Positions 23,601 to 30,709 of a DNA stretch of 31,365 nucleotides are shown piece after piece. The notes under the pieces were generated by a model, which was not told the origin of the DNA, made no database searches, and saw only the letters and a list, made by a program, of their open reading frames with translations. Both the position numbers and the translations under genes were made by a program. Each line of letters starts with the position of its first letter. Within the stretch, counting starts at the first letter, position 1. The stretch lies in NCBI GenBank assembly GCA_002352105.1, contig DEHV01000045.1, positions 1-31,365 of the forward strand, in the 5' to 3' direction. This stretch comes from Chitinophagaceae bacterium UBA2791 (lineage in GTDB: Bacteria; Bacteroidota; Bacteroidia; Chitinophagales; Chitinophagaceae).

Positions 23601-25332
23601 CAGCAGGCAGGAAAACCTCGACATCACCGCAACATTGGAAGATACCCGGATCAACCTGCTTGAACAATATATTTCAGGGGTCTTCAGCGATGTAAGCGGA
23701 CTGGCCACGGGCCATCTGCGCATCGTAGGGCCGCCGGACGACCTGGATTATATTGGAAAGATCAAGCTGAAGAACGCCGGCCTGAGAGTAAAATTCACCA
23801 ATGTGCTGTATACCATACCCGAAGCAAATGTTTCGCTGCTAAGCGACAGGATCGACTTTGGCGTTATCCAGGCGCTGGACGGGTATGGCAACAAGGCGAC
23901 CATCACCAAGGCCCTGCTGTTTCACGACGGATTCGACAATCTCTCGTTTGATTTCGCCATGAATTCAAGCAAGATCCAGGTGCTGTCGACCAACGGTTCC
24001 GGCGGAGACCCCTATTACGGCAATGCGGTCGCACAGGCAAATATGAGTTTCAAGGGGCCGCTCGACAATATGCAACTGACCATTGAAGCGGCGCCGGCAG
24101 ACAGCTCCTCTTTATACATCAATATGAAAGGAGGAAAAGAAAGCGGCATGGCCGATTTTGTGGAATGGAAGGTATACGGGCAGGAAATGCAGGCGGCAAA
24201 GAAAACCGCGTCGAGCAACCTCTCCGTCAGCCTTGACGTCACCGCCAATAACTACGCCAACGTATACGTGATCCTCGATGAGCTTACCGGCGACATCATC
24301 CAGGCTACCGGCAGGGGGAATCTTAAAATGCACGCCTCCACAGATGGCAGCTTTACCATAGCCGGCAGGTATGATATCGACCGCGGAAATTATAATTTCA
24401 ATTTTGAATCCCTGCTCAAAAAGCCGTTCAGGCTTCGCGAAGATGTGGGCAACTATATCCAATGGACCGGCGATCCTAACGAAGCCACGATCAATATCGA
24501 GGCGGAATACGAGGCGGAGAACGTGCGTTTCAGCGATCTCGACATGGAGGCCCTGAGCGCTTTGATGTCTATCAATAACGATATTCGCCGGTACCGCGGA
24601 AAGGTATTGGTTGTCGCCAATCTCACCGAACAACTGTCTTCCCCCGCAATTAAATTCCAGATCGAACTGCCGCAGAACAGCCCCATCAAAAACGATCACG
24701 ATCTCCAGTTCTTGCTGGCCAGGATCCAGAAAGACGAGAACGAGCTGAACAAACAGGTCGCCTTTCTGCTGGTGTTTAACAGCTTTGGCCCCATATCGAC
24801 TTCCACCAACCAGAGCGGCCTCGCCAATTCCGCTTTTGAAGGAATTGTTGTAGGAAGCATATCCGGCGTGTTGTCCAATACCCTGAGCAAGCAGTTCTCT
24901 AATGTTTTCCAGCGGGTGTTCAACGACAAAAGCATCCAGGTCAACTTTAACGCCCAATGGTACAGCGGCACCAATTTTATAGAAAATCTTAACCGGAACC
25001 CTTTTACGATCGACCGCACCAACCTGAACCTCTCCGTGGGCAAAAGCCTGTTCAATGAAAGGATCACCTTCACATTCGGAAGCGCCATGGATTTCGGACT
25101 CAGCGCCGCGCAGGTAAACGCCTCGAAAAACCTGCCCTTTCTGCCAGACATCAACGCTGAATGGAAAATAACGCCCGATGGAAAGCTCTCGCTAAACTTT
25201 TTTTACCGCGATTCGTATAGTTTTCTTTCCGGCGCAAGCGGCCGCCAGAACCGTTCGGGCGCGAACATCAGCTATAGGCGCGAATTCGATAAGATTGAAG
25301 AGTTGAGAAAAAATAAAGAAGAAGGCCGGTAG
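20608..25332 (+). CDS. TamB-like translocation/assembly protein (DUF490)
   Basis: 1574 aa from TTG 20608. Inner-membrane-anchored, periplasm-spanning protein of the AsmA/TamB group, implicated in outer-membrane protein assembly or phospholipid transport. One N-terminal helix (LIGFIISLWLLIQTAPVQ) is followed by a family-typical LVRQVAHILSSDLETEVTI and FNSMLLEGTLVKDQKKDTLL, then over 1000 residues of repetitive beta-strand-rich sequence, ending in the DUF490 domain (about 1180-1560; TGRGNLKMHASTDGSFTIAG, DIDRGNYNFNF). Start is unresolved: the frame is open from 20545 and the codons before TTG 20608 encode FKLRKFWKISRALLLL, the charged lead-in such proteins normally have, but without ATG/GTG/TTG. 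In-frame candidates are ATC 20551 and CTG 20566. The 3' end is 4 nt from the convergent ribBA gene. Confidence 0.9.
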   Translation: MIGFIISLWLLIQTAPVQNLLVRQVAHILSSDLETEVTIRHVNFALFNSMLLEGTLVKDQKKDTLLYAGLVRLNITDWFFFKENIELKYIRLEDAHIHLNRSDSIWNYHFIADYFSGPPKPAAEKKNISLNIRDLELENIHIVQRDEWRGEDLTAAIGSLSIEADSVDFNARILRLRSINLAKPSFTIFNYEGNRKRAPAAEEEEEYVNDPLRLRWNTGGWDATIHSLDIADGVFKTDAQDNRDPYPYFDGRHILFSSINGNFKDCRLVQDSIFASISLSAKERSGIQVKQLLARVKMHPEAMEFSGLDLRTNQSRLQDFFAMRYSTFDNMQDFISKVRMEGHFDNAIVHSDDIAYFAPELRHWNKRMQLNGTVNGSVDNLKGRGLSIQAGNDTYLRGNISIAGLPYIDKTYIDFESEDFVINYADATTIVPRIKNIQQPRLDALEYLRFRGNFTGFFSDFVTYGSLETKLGTITTDLNMKLPDNQPAHYSGSIKSNGFVLGALIDNQSLGKIVFQGNVNGRGLDVSNINAALDGNIDLLEFNNYPYRHITVKGDVSKRLFNGELISADSNLLATLNGLIDFSKDIPEFNFDAVVAHADLKKMNLFSDSLEFNGKFHLNFEGNNIDNFLGTARIYDASLFRNNRRISFDSLYLESKILDSNKVITAISNEFDAVLAGEFSILDLPAAFQTFLNRYYPAYVRPSKKKLNNENFSFVITTKNVEDYINLITPDLSGFNYSALTGRINTRGNLLDVNTEIPQFTYKNVSFYDFNLKAAGDIDSLNIQSNISNIYINDSLHFPSTVVRISSAKDHSIVDISTSANQTLSSANIAARVQTLPKGARIKFLESFFDLNGKNWHIDKDGEVEITEDHILANAVNIHNGLQEIRISSSPSSATPDSHDLLIDLKKINIGDFTPYIITSNRLEGLLTGSVQVIDPFGKLLIDAEAQAELFRLDNDSIGRLNLNAYYEHHNKQVNFKAVSENYLYDFILAGLYQQADSSRQENLDITATLEDTRINLLEQYISGVFSDVSGLATGHLRIVGPPDDLDYIGKIKLKNAGLRVKFTNVLYTIPEANVSLLSDRIDFGVIQALDGYGNKATITKALLFHDGFDNLSFDFAMNSSKIQVLSTNGSGGDPYYGNAVAQANMSFKGPLDNMQLTIEAAPADSSSLYINMKGGKESGMADFVEWKVYGQEMQAAKKTASSNLSVSLDVTANNYANVYVILDELTGDIIQATGRGNLKMHASTDGSFTIAGRYDIDRGNYNFNFESLLKKPFRLREDVGNYIQWTGDPNEATINIEAEYEAENVRFSDLDMEALSALMSINNDIRRYRGKVLVVANLTEQLSSPAIKFQIELPQNSPIKNDHDLQFLLARIQKDENELNKQVAFLLVFNSFGPISTSTNQSGLANSAFEGIVVGSISGVLSNTLSKQFSNVFQRVFNDKSIQVNFNAQWYSGTNFIENLNRNPFTIDRTNLNLSVGKSLFNERITFTFGSAMDFGLSAAQVNASKNLPFLPDINAEWKITPDGKLSLNFFYRDSYSFLSGASGRQNRSGANISYRREFDKIEELRKNKEEGR

Positions 25333-25336
25333 CCGC

Positions 25337-26539
25337 TTATTTTTTCAGGATCGTATGCCCCAGCTTGTCCCGCTTGGTCTGCAGGTATTTTTCATTGTGC
25401 GGGTTAGGGATCACTTCAATAGGAATAGAATCTACGATCTCAATGCCATATCCCAATAAACCCGCGCGTTTTTTCGGGTTGTTGCTGATCAGCCGGAGCT
25501 TGGTTATCCCTAAATGACGGAGGATCTGCGCCCCTATCCCATAATCCCTCTTATCCATAGGAAAGCCGAGGTGCAAATTCGCTTCCACGGTATCCATGCC
25601 GTTCTCCTGCAGCTTATATGCTTTTAACTTATTCAGCAGCCCGATACCGCGGCCCTCCTGGTTCATATACAGGATCGCGCCCTTCCCTTCTTTCTCCACC
25701 ATCTGCATGGCGGCATGCAATTGCTCTCCGCAATCGCACCTGAGCGAACCCAGTATATCCCCTGTAAAACAGGAAGAATGCACCCTCACCATAACAGGTT
25801 CATCCTTTTCCCACTCTCCCTTTATCAGCGCCAGGTGCTCGTTGGTAGTATTCTTCTCGCTGAAAGCGACCAGCTTGAAATTTCCGTATAACGTAGGCAT
25901 TTCCACTCTTACGATCTCTTCGATCAGGGAATCCGTTCTCAACCGGTATTCAATAAGGTCTTTTATCGAGATGAGTTTAAAATCAAATTTCTGAGCGATC
26001 TCTTTCAGCTGAGGCAACCTGGCCATCGACCCGTCCTCGTTCATGATCTCCACCAACACCCCCGCAGGTTCAAACCCCGCCAATCTCGCCAGGTCAATAG
26101 CCGCTTCCGTATGCCCGGCCCTTCTCAGCACCCCGCCCGCTTTTGCCTTCAACGGGAATATATGGCCGGGCCTGCCCAGGTCTTCGGGCTTTGTGTTTTC
26201 ATCCACCAGCGCCCTGATCGTTTTTGCGCGGTCCTGCGCCGAAATCCCGGTGGTGCAGCCATGCCCCAGCAGGTCGACCGATATGGTAAACGCTGTTTCG
26301 TGAAGCGCGGTATTGTTGTTCACCATCAGGTCGAGCTTCAACTCTTCGCAACGCTCTTCAATCAGCGGAACGCAGATAAGGCCCCTTCCGTATTTGCTCA
26401 TGAAATTGACTACTTCCGGGGTAATATGGCGCGCGGCCGTAATAAAATCGCCTTCGTTTTCACGGTCCTCGTCGTCTACAACGATGACCAGTCTTCCCGC
26501 CTTAATGTCCGCTATGGCGCTTTCAATAGAATCGAGCAT
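25337..26539 (-). CDS. ribBA: Bifunctional DHBP synthase / GTP cyclohydrolase II
   Basis: 400 aa. Performs both entry reactions of riboflavin synthesis: ribulose 5-phosphate to 3,4-dihydroxy-2-butanone 4-phosphate, and GTP to the diaminopyrimidine intermediate. N-terminal RibB domain (about 1-200): VVDDEDRENEGD (20-31), GHGCTTGISAQDRA, RRAGHTEAAIDLARLAG. C-terminal RibA domain (about 205-400): zinc motif C-x10-C-x-C in HSSCFTGDILGSLRCDCGEQ, EGRGIGLLNKLKAYKLQ and DKRDYGIGAQILRHLG. Both active sites look intact. ATG 26539 lies 14 nt after a -7 box. No FMN (RFN) riboswitch was recognisable upstream. Divergent from the ATP-grasp operon. Confidence 0.96.
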   Translation of the reverse strand: MLDSIESAIADIKAGRLVIVVDDEDRENEGDFITAARHITPEVVNFMSKYGRGLICVPLIEERCEELKLDLMVNNNTALHETAFTISVDLLGHGCTTGISAQDRAKTIRALVDENTKPEDLGRPGHIFPLKAKAGGVLRRAGHTEAAIDLARLAGFEPAGVLVEIMNEDGSMARLPQLKEIAQKFDFKLISIKDLIEYRLRTDSLIEEIVRVEMPTLYGNFKLVAFSEKNTTNEHLALIKGEWEKDEPVMVRVHSSCFTGDILGSLRCDCGEQLHAAMQMVEKEGKGAILYMNQEGRGIGLLNKLKAYKLQENGMDTVEANLHLGFPMDKRDYGIGAQILRHLGITKLRLISNNPKKRAGLLGYGIEIVDSIPIEVIPNPHNEKYLQTKRDKLGHTILKK

Positions 26540-26553
26540 TGATTTAATTTATG

Positions 26554-26561
26554 CAAAGTTA
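26554..26561 (-). promoter_or_regulatory. -7 promoter box for ribBA
   Basis: The minus strand reads TAACTTTG, an exact TAnnTTTG match, 14 nt before the ATG. There is no TTG at the usual -33 distance. Confidence 0.5.
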
Positions 26562-26610
26562 ATCATAAAAAAGTTTAGCGCTCGCCCGGCGGTTTCCGCC
26601 CCAAAAATCA

Positions 26611-26642
26611 TTTGTTTTTTCAGCGCCCTTCCGATATATTTG
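26611..26642 (+). promoter_or_regulatory. Promoter of the ATP-grasp / carboxylate-amine ligase operon
   Basis: TTTG at 26611-26614, 20 nt, TATATTTG at 26635-26642: exact consensus. Transcription would begin near 26647, giving a leader of about 70 nt to the GTG start. A GGCGG-TTT-CCGCC hairpin (26588-26600) lies just upstream. Confidence 0.6.
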
Positions 26643-26716
26643 ATTCCACTGCAACAGGAATTCGATCAGCGCCTCTTGAGCATATATTCAGAACCTTTAT
26701 AACAAACAGTCGCATA

Positions 26717-27670
26717 GTGAAAAAAATAGGCATTCTTTACGGGGAGGAAAGAAGTTTCCCCATGGCATTTATCAAAAAAATAAATGCCCGGAATATCGAA
26801 GGCCTTATTGCAGAACCGGCGATCATCGACAAAGCGATCGAGGGCGGCGACAGCGGCTATGATGTGATCGTGGACAGGATATCGCACCGGGTCCCTTTTT
26901 ACCGCGCCTATCTCAAAAATGCGGCGATCTGCGGCGCGGCGGTCATCAATAACCCATTCCGGAGCAGCGACGATGAGATTTTTTTTAATTGCTGCCTGGC
27001 GTCAAAACTGGGCATTACCGCGCCCAGGACCGTTATTATCCCTTCCCGGGAAATGCCCCCGCATACCGCGCCCGCTTCCTTCGGCAACCTGGCCTACCCG
27101 TTAGACTGGGAAGGGATTTTTGACTATATCGGATTTCCCGCCTGTATGAAACCGCTTTCGGGGGGAGGATGGAAAAACGTTTACCGCCCGACCAGCAGGG
27201 AGGATTTTTTTCAAAAACAGTCCGAAACAGGTCAGTTGGTCATGCTGTTGCAGGAGGAGATCGTTTTTGAAGAATATTACCGTTGTTATTGTATCGGGGC
27301 GAAAAAAACGCGTATCCTTTCTTACGCGCCTCAAAATCCTTTTCACCTCCGCTACCAGGTTGATTTTAACCCCCCGGTAGAAAGACTTGAGCGCCTGGAA
27401 AGCATTGTCTTGCGCCTTAGCCATTACCTGGGATATGATTTTAACGCCGTCGACCTGGCCATAAAAGAAGGCGTCCCTTATGTGATGAACCTGGGCAATC
27501 CCTTTCCTGAAACAGGCATTGATGAACTGGGGAAAGAAAATTTCGAATGGGTAACGGAAGCGCTGGCCGAACTTGCTATTGAAAAAGCCTTGTCCGCGGA
27601 AAGGCGCCGCGACAACCTTACCTGGGGAGCATTCATAACAAGCGCCGTAACCAAGCAGCCGCTTGCCTGA
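26717..27670 (+). CDS. ATP-grasp ligase, glutathione-synthase-like
   Basis: 317 aa from GTG 26717 (VKKIGILYGEERSFPMAF). ATP-grasp enzymes activate a carboxylate as acyl-phosphate and join it to an amine. Visible: N-terminal pre-ATP-grasp part (1-95), a central ATP-binding segment with Lys145 in ACMKPLSGGGWKNV, QEEIVFEEYYRCYCIG (179-194), and the C-terminal metal/ATP site around DFNAVDLAI (241-249) and VMNLGNPFPE (256-265). The upstream extension of the frame to 26612 runs into the promoter and is not part of the gene. Followed after 19 nt by a YbdK-type carboxylate-amine ligase, so the two probably act in sequence on one product. This family is often named glutathione synthase in Bacteroidota, but substrate identity is unproven. 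Confidence 0.85.
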   Translation: MKKIGILYGEERSFPMAFIKKINARNIEGLIAEPAIIDKAIEGGDSGYDVIVDRISHRVPFYRAYLKNAAICGAAVINNPFRSSDDEIFFNCCLASKLGITAPRTVIIPSREMPPHTAPASFGNLAYPLDWEGIFDYIGFPACMKPLSGGGWKNVYRPTSREDFFQKQSETGQLVMLLQEEIVFEEYYRCYCIGAKKTRILSYAPQNPFHLRYQVDFNPPVERLERLESIVLRLSHYLGYDFNAVDLAIKEGVPYVMNLGNPFPETGIDELGKENFEWVTEALAELAIEKALSAERRRDNLTWGAFITSAVTKQPLA

Positions 27671-27689
27671 TAAATAATTTAATTGTTAA

Positions 27690-28802
27690 ATGGGAAACAC
27701 CAATTATAAGCAGTTCACGCTGGGCATCGAGGAAGAATACATGACGCTGGATCCCGAGACCCGGGAACTGAAAAGCCATCAGCAGCAGATCGTAACCGAG
27801 GGCCAGAAGGCGATCAAAGACAAGGTAAAAGCAGAAATGCACCAGGCTGTTGTGGAGGTGAGCACCGATATCTGCAGAAACGTGGACGAAGCGTTCGAGG
27901 ATGTCTGCCATCTTCGTAAAACCATTGCCGGCATTGCAGGGGGGCTGAACCTCATCGTTGGCGCGGCGGGCACCCACCCCTTCAGTCACTGGGAACGCCA
28001 GCTCATCACCGACCATATCCGCTACAGCTCCATCATCAACGAACTGCAGGAAGCGGCCAGGAGTAATCTTATTTTCGGACTGCATGTGCATGTGGGCATG
28101 GAAAGCCGGGAAATGGCCAATCATATCGCCAACTCTACCCGTTATTTCCTTCCCCATATCTACGCGCTAAGCGCCAACTCTCCTTTCTGGGAGGGCAGAT
28201 CGACCGGTTACAAATCGTACCGCTCAAAAGTATTCGACAAATTTCCGCGCACCGGCATCCCCGAAACCTTTGAAAGCATAGAAGCATACGACAACTTCGT
28301 CAAGCTGCTGGTAAAAACCAACTGCATCGACGACGCCAAAAAAATATGGTGGGACCTGCGCGTTCATCCTTTTTTCAACACCGTAGAGTTCCGCATCTGC
28401 GATGTGCCGATGACGGTAGAGGAGACCATCGCCATTGCGGCGCTGTTCCAGGCTGTCTGCGCCAAAATATACAAATTGCATTCGCAGAACCTCAACTTCA
28501 TTCAATACAGCCGCGCCCTGATCAACGAAAACAAATGGCGCGCCAGCAGGTATGGCATTGACGGGCAACTGGTCGATTTTGGCAAGGAAAAGGAAGTCGA
28601 TACCCGGGCGCTGATCACGGAGCTGCTGAACTTCGTGGACGATGTGGTAGATGGATTGGGAAGCCGGCGCGCCATCAATCATGTAGATAAGATACTCCTG
28701 AACGGAACAGGAGCAGACCGGCAGCTCAAGGTATTTGAAGAAACCAAAAGCCTTACCGCAGTGGTAGACTATATACATGCGCAATTCCTGGAGGGGATAT
28801 GA
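27690..28802 (+). CDS. YbdK-type carboxylate-amine ligase (GCS2 family)
   Basis: 370 aa. Glutamine-synthetase-fold amidoligase related to glutamate-cysteine ligase type 2; forms an amide or gamma-glutamyl-type bond using ATP. Motifs: LGIEEEYMTLD (11-21, Mg/ATP glutamates), GAAGTHPFSHW (91-101), FGLHVHVGM (129-137), NSPFWEGRSTGYKSYR (163-178) and TVEFRICDVP. Some YbdK relatives show weak glutamate-cysteine ligase activity, but the family's real substrates are diverse or unknown. ATG 27690. Second gene of an operon with the ATP-grasp ligase (19-nt gap); paired they resemble a two-step gamma-glutamyl-peptide pathway, analogous to GshA/GshB, though the product need not be glutathione. Confidence 0.92.
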   Translation: MGNTNYKQFTLGIEEEYMTLDPETRELKSHQQQIVTEGQKAIKDKVKAEMHQAVVEVSTDICRNVDEAFEDVCHLRKTIAGIAGGLNLIVGAAGTHPFSHWERQLITDHIRYSSIINELQEAARSNLIFGLHVHVGMESREMANHIANSTRYFLPHIYALSANSPFWEGRSTGYKSYRSKVFDKFPRTGIPETFESIEAYDNFVKLLVKTNCIDDAKKIWWDLRVHPFFNTVEFRICDVPMTVEETIAIAALFQAVCAKIYKLHSQNLNFIQYSRALINENKWRASRYGIDGQLVDFGKEKEVDTRALITELLNFVDDVVDGLGSRRAINHVDKILLNGTGADRQLKVFEETKSLTAVVDYIHAQFLEGI

Positions 28803-28923
28803 TCCATCTGCGGCGCGCCCGATACAGCGGCAAAGGGCCTTTGTCGTTGAATGCCAAATTTGATCTTTATTTTTATAAGCGGAAATTATCCCAATAACCG
28901 AATCATCATTTTAACGAAGCAAT

Positions 28924-29586
28924 ATGAAACCATTTGTTATCCTTCTTATGACCATTGCCTTAACGGCTTTTACAGGCGTTCAGAAAAAACAACGCGTTAT
29001 CTTTTTCGGCGATTCGATCACCCAGGCCGGCGTAAAGCCGGGCGGGTACATCACCCTGTTGCAGGAGATGCTAACCCAACAGAACAGGGCTTCTGCTTAT
29101 GAGATCATTGGCGCAGGAATCGGCGGAAACAAAATATATGATCTCTATTTAAGAATGGAGGAAGACGTGCTGGCCAAGAACCCTGATATCGTATATATCT
29201 GGGTAGGCGTTAACGACGTATGGCATAAGGCATCCCATGGCACGGGCACAGATCTTTCCAAGTTTCAGAAGTTTTACGAAGCGGTGATCAAAAAGCTGCA
29301 AGCCAAAAAAATAAAAGTCATTCTCTGCACGCCGGCCGCTATAGGCGAAAGAACGGATTTCAGCAATCAGCAAGATGGCGACCTGAACCAGTATTCGAAG
29401 GTCATACGCGATATCGCCTCTGAATTTCAATGCGGTCTCGTGGATCTTCGCAAATCCTTTCTCGAATACAATCTTGCCAATAACCCGGAAAATAAAGAAT
29501 CCGGCATTCTAACCACCGACCGCGTGCACCTCACAGAGAAAGGAAATCAGCTGGTAGCCGAAGAAATGCTCAAAGCATTGCCGTAA
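28924..29586 (+). CDS. Secreted SGNH/GDSL hydrolase
   Basis: 220 aa. An N-terminal hydrophobic stretch (MKPFVILLMTIALTAFTG) is a probable signal peptide or lipoprotein-like export signal, though without a lipobox Cys. Block I FFGDSITQAG (27-36, Ser31), block II residue in GAGIGGNKIYD, block III VGVNDVWH and block V TDRVHLTEKG (Asp199, His202) complete the SGNH set. Likely an esterase or carbohydrate deacetylase acting in the periplasm. Separated by 121 nt from the ligase gene and without a clear promoter, so it may be read through or have a weak promoter; a role in the cluster is not established. Confidence 0.9.
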   Translation: MKPFVILLMTIALTAFTGVQKKQRVIFFGDSITQAGVKPGGYITLLQEMLTQQNRASAYEIIGAGIGGNKIYDLYLRMEEDVLAKNPDIVYIWVGVNDVWHKASHGTGTDLSKFQKFYEAVIKKLQAKKIKVILCTPAAIGERTDFSNQQDGDLNQYSKVIRDIASEFQCGLVDLRKSFLEYNLANNPENKESGILTTDRVHLTEKGNQLVAEEMLKALP

Positions 29587-29741
29587 CAGGGTTTTCGGCG
29601 CACGCGTAATTATCCGCTCAGAATACCAGGCAGGATAGGCAAAAAGCTGTAGCGCTCCCTCCATCCGCGATAGGAACGCTCCCCGGAAAAATTCGTAATT
29701 TTCCCATGAATATTTATTATTTTTTTGCCAAGAGGAACTCC

Positions 29742-29793
29742 CATAAAATTTTTCATTCATCCCTTATGTATTTTATGAATGAAAAATTTCATG
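29742..29793. repeat. Long inverted repeat at the amidotransferase promoter
   Basis: Arms 29742-29760 and 29775-29793 are 19 nt each with one mismatch (15 consecutive perfect pairs), loop 14 nt; right arm ATGAATGAAAAATTTCATG. Inside the right arm a second palindrome ATGAAA-AA-TTTCAT (29779-29792) overlaps. The right arm ends immediately before the -7 box, so the repeat occupies the -33 region: a candidate operator. Confidence 0.7.
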
Positions 29794-29801
29794 TACGTTT
29801 G
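29794..29801 (+). promoter_or_regulatory. -7 promoter box of the amidotransferase, abutting its ATG
   Basis: TACGTTTG, an exact TAnnTTTG match. The -33 position (about 29771-29774) is TTTT rather than TTG. ATG 29806 begins 4 nt after the box, indicating a leaderless transcript. Confidence 0.6.
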
Positions 29802-29805
29802 ACCG

Positions 29806-30654
29806 ATGATAAGAGACGAAAAAAAACCGGTGCGGATTGCGCTGCTGGACCTTTACAGGGGCGCTAGCAATCAGGGAATGCGCGGCATCCGGGAAATACT
29901 GCGTCAATACTTCAGGGAGCATGATCTTGCATTTGTATGCGACGAATATGAAGTGCGCATAGGAAAAAACCTTCCGGGCCTTGACTATGATATCTATATC
30001 TCCAGCGGGGGCCCGGGTTCGCCGCTCGCAAGCGAAGGAAGCGACTGGGAAGCGCTTTATTTTTCCTGGCTAAAAAGCGTGGATGACTACAATCAACAGG
30101 AAGATCATCCCCGAAAAAAACATGTTTTTTTTGTTTGCCATTCTTTTCAACTGGCCTGCCGTTATTTCCAGGTAGGCAGGGTAACGAAAAGAAGATCCGC
30201 CGCCTTTGGCGTTTTCCCCGTTCACCTTGTAGAGAAAGGAAAACAAGAAATTGTATTCAATGGATTGAATGATCCTTTTTTTGCGGTGGACAGCCGAAAC
30301 TACCAGGTTATCGGGGCCGATCATACGCAACTCAGCCGAAAGGGAATGGCCGTACTTGCCATAGAAAAAGAACGCCCGCATGTGCCGCTGGAAAGAGCCG
30401 TCATGGCCGTTCGCTTTAACCCATATATGATAGGCGCCCAGTTCCACCCCGAAGCCGACGCCAAGGGCATGTCCATGTACCTGCAACGACAGGACAAAAA
30501 AGAAAAAGTGATTGCCGATCACGGCGTCGAAAAATGGCAATCCATGGTCGATCACTTGAATGATCCTGATAAAATACGCTGGACCTATTCGCATATTATT
30601 CCCAATTTTCTGAATGAGGCCCTGGGCATGGCCGTGAAAGCGCTGCCGCTATAG
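29806..30654 (+). CDS. Class I glutamine amidotransferase-like protein
   Basis: 282 aa. Triad visible: Cys111 in FFVCHSFQLACRYF, His214 and Glu216 in AQFHPEAD. It would release ammonia from glutamine or cleave a gamma-glutamyl bond. The nucleophile elbow reads VCHSFQ rather than the usual GxCxG, as in a Bacteroidota subfamily related to the GMP-synthase glutaminase domain. SSGGPGSPLASEG (66-78) forms the oxyanion-hole side. The C-terminal 60 residues (after about 225) are an extra helical extension. No synthase domain is fused, so ammonia or glutamate must be used elsewhere; the nearby ATP-grasp and GCS2 ligases are plausible partners (inference). Start ATG 29806 is the only one before MRGIREI at residue 25. 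Confidence 0.88.
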   Translation: MIRDEKKPVRIALLDLYRGASNQGMRGIREILRQYFREHDLAFVCDEYEVRIGKNLPGLDYDIYISSGGPGSPLASEGSDWEALYFSWLKSVDDYNQQEDHPRKKHVFFVCHSFQLACRYFQVGRVTKRRSAAFGVFPVHLVEKGKQEIVFNGLNDPFFAVDSRNYQVIGADHTQLSRKGMAVLAIEKERPHVPLERAVMAVRFNPYMIGAQFHPEADAKGMSMYLQRQDKKEKVIADHGVEKWQSMVDHLNDPDKIRWTYSHIIPNFLNEALGMAVKALPL

Positions 30655-30709
30655 AAATAGAAGAGGATGCTGATAAATATCTTTATGGAACGGCATTTGT
30701 TATGATCCA

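Noticed and set aside
24112..24957. 281-aa minus-strand frame inside the TamB-like gene
   Set aside because: Same reason: lies opposite the DUF490 domain and lacks any family features.
26540..26716. FMN (RFN) riboswitch ahead of ribBA
   Set aside because: The conserved RFN core segments are absent; the G+C hairpin at 26588-26600 is too small and lies beyond the promoter.
28851..29102. 83-aa plus-strand frame before the SGNH hydrolase
   Set aside because: Overlaps the SGNH start in another frame; no coherent domain after the first hydrophobic residues.
29509..29760. 83-aa minus-strand frame starting within the inverted repeat
   Set aside because: Overlaps the SGNH gene by 78 nt, has no family resemblance, and its ATG is just the mirror of the right repeat arm.
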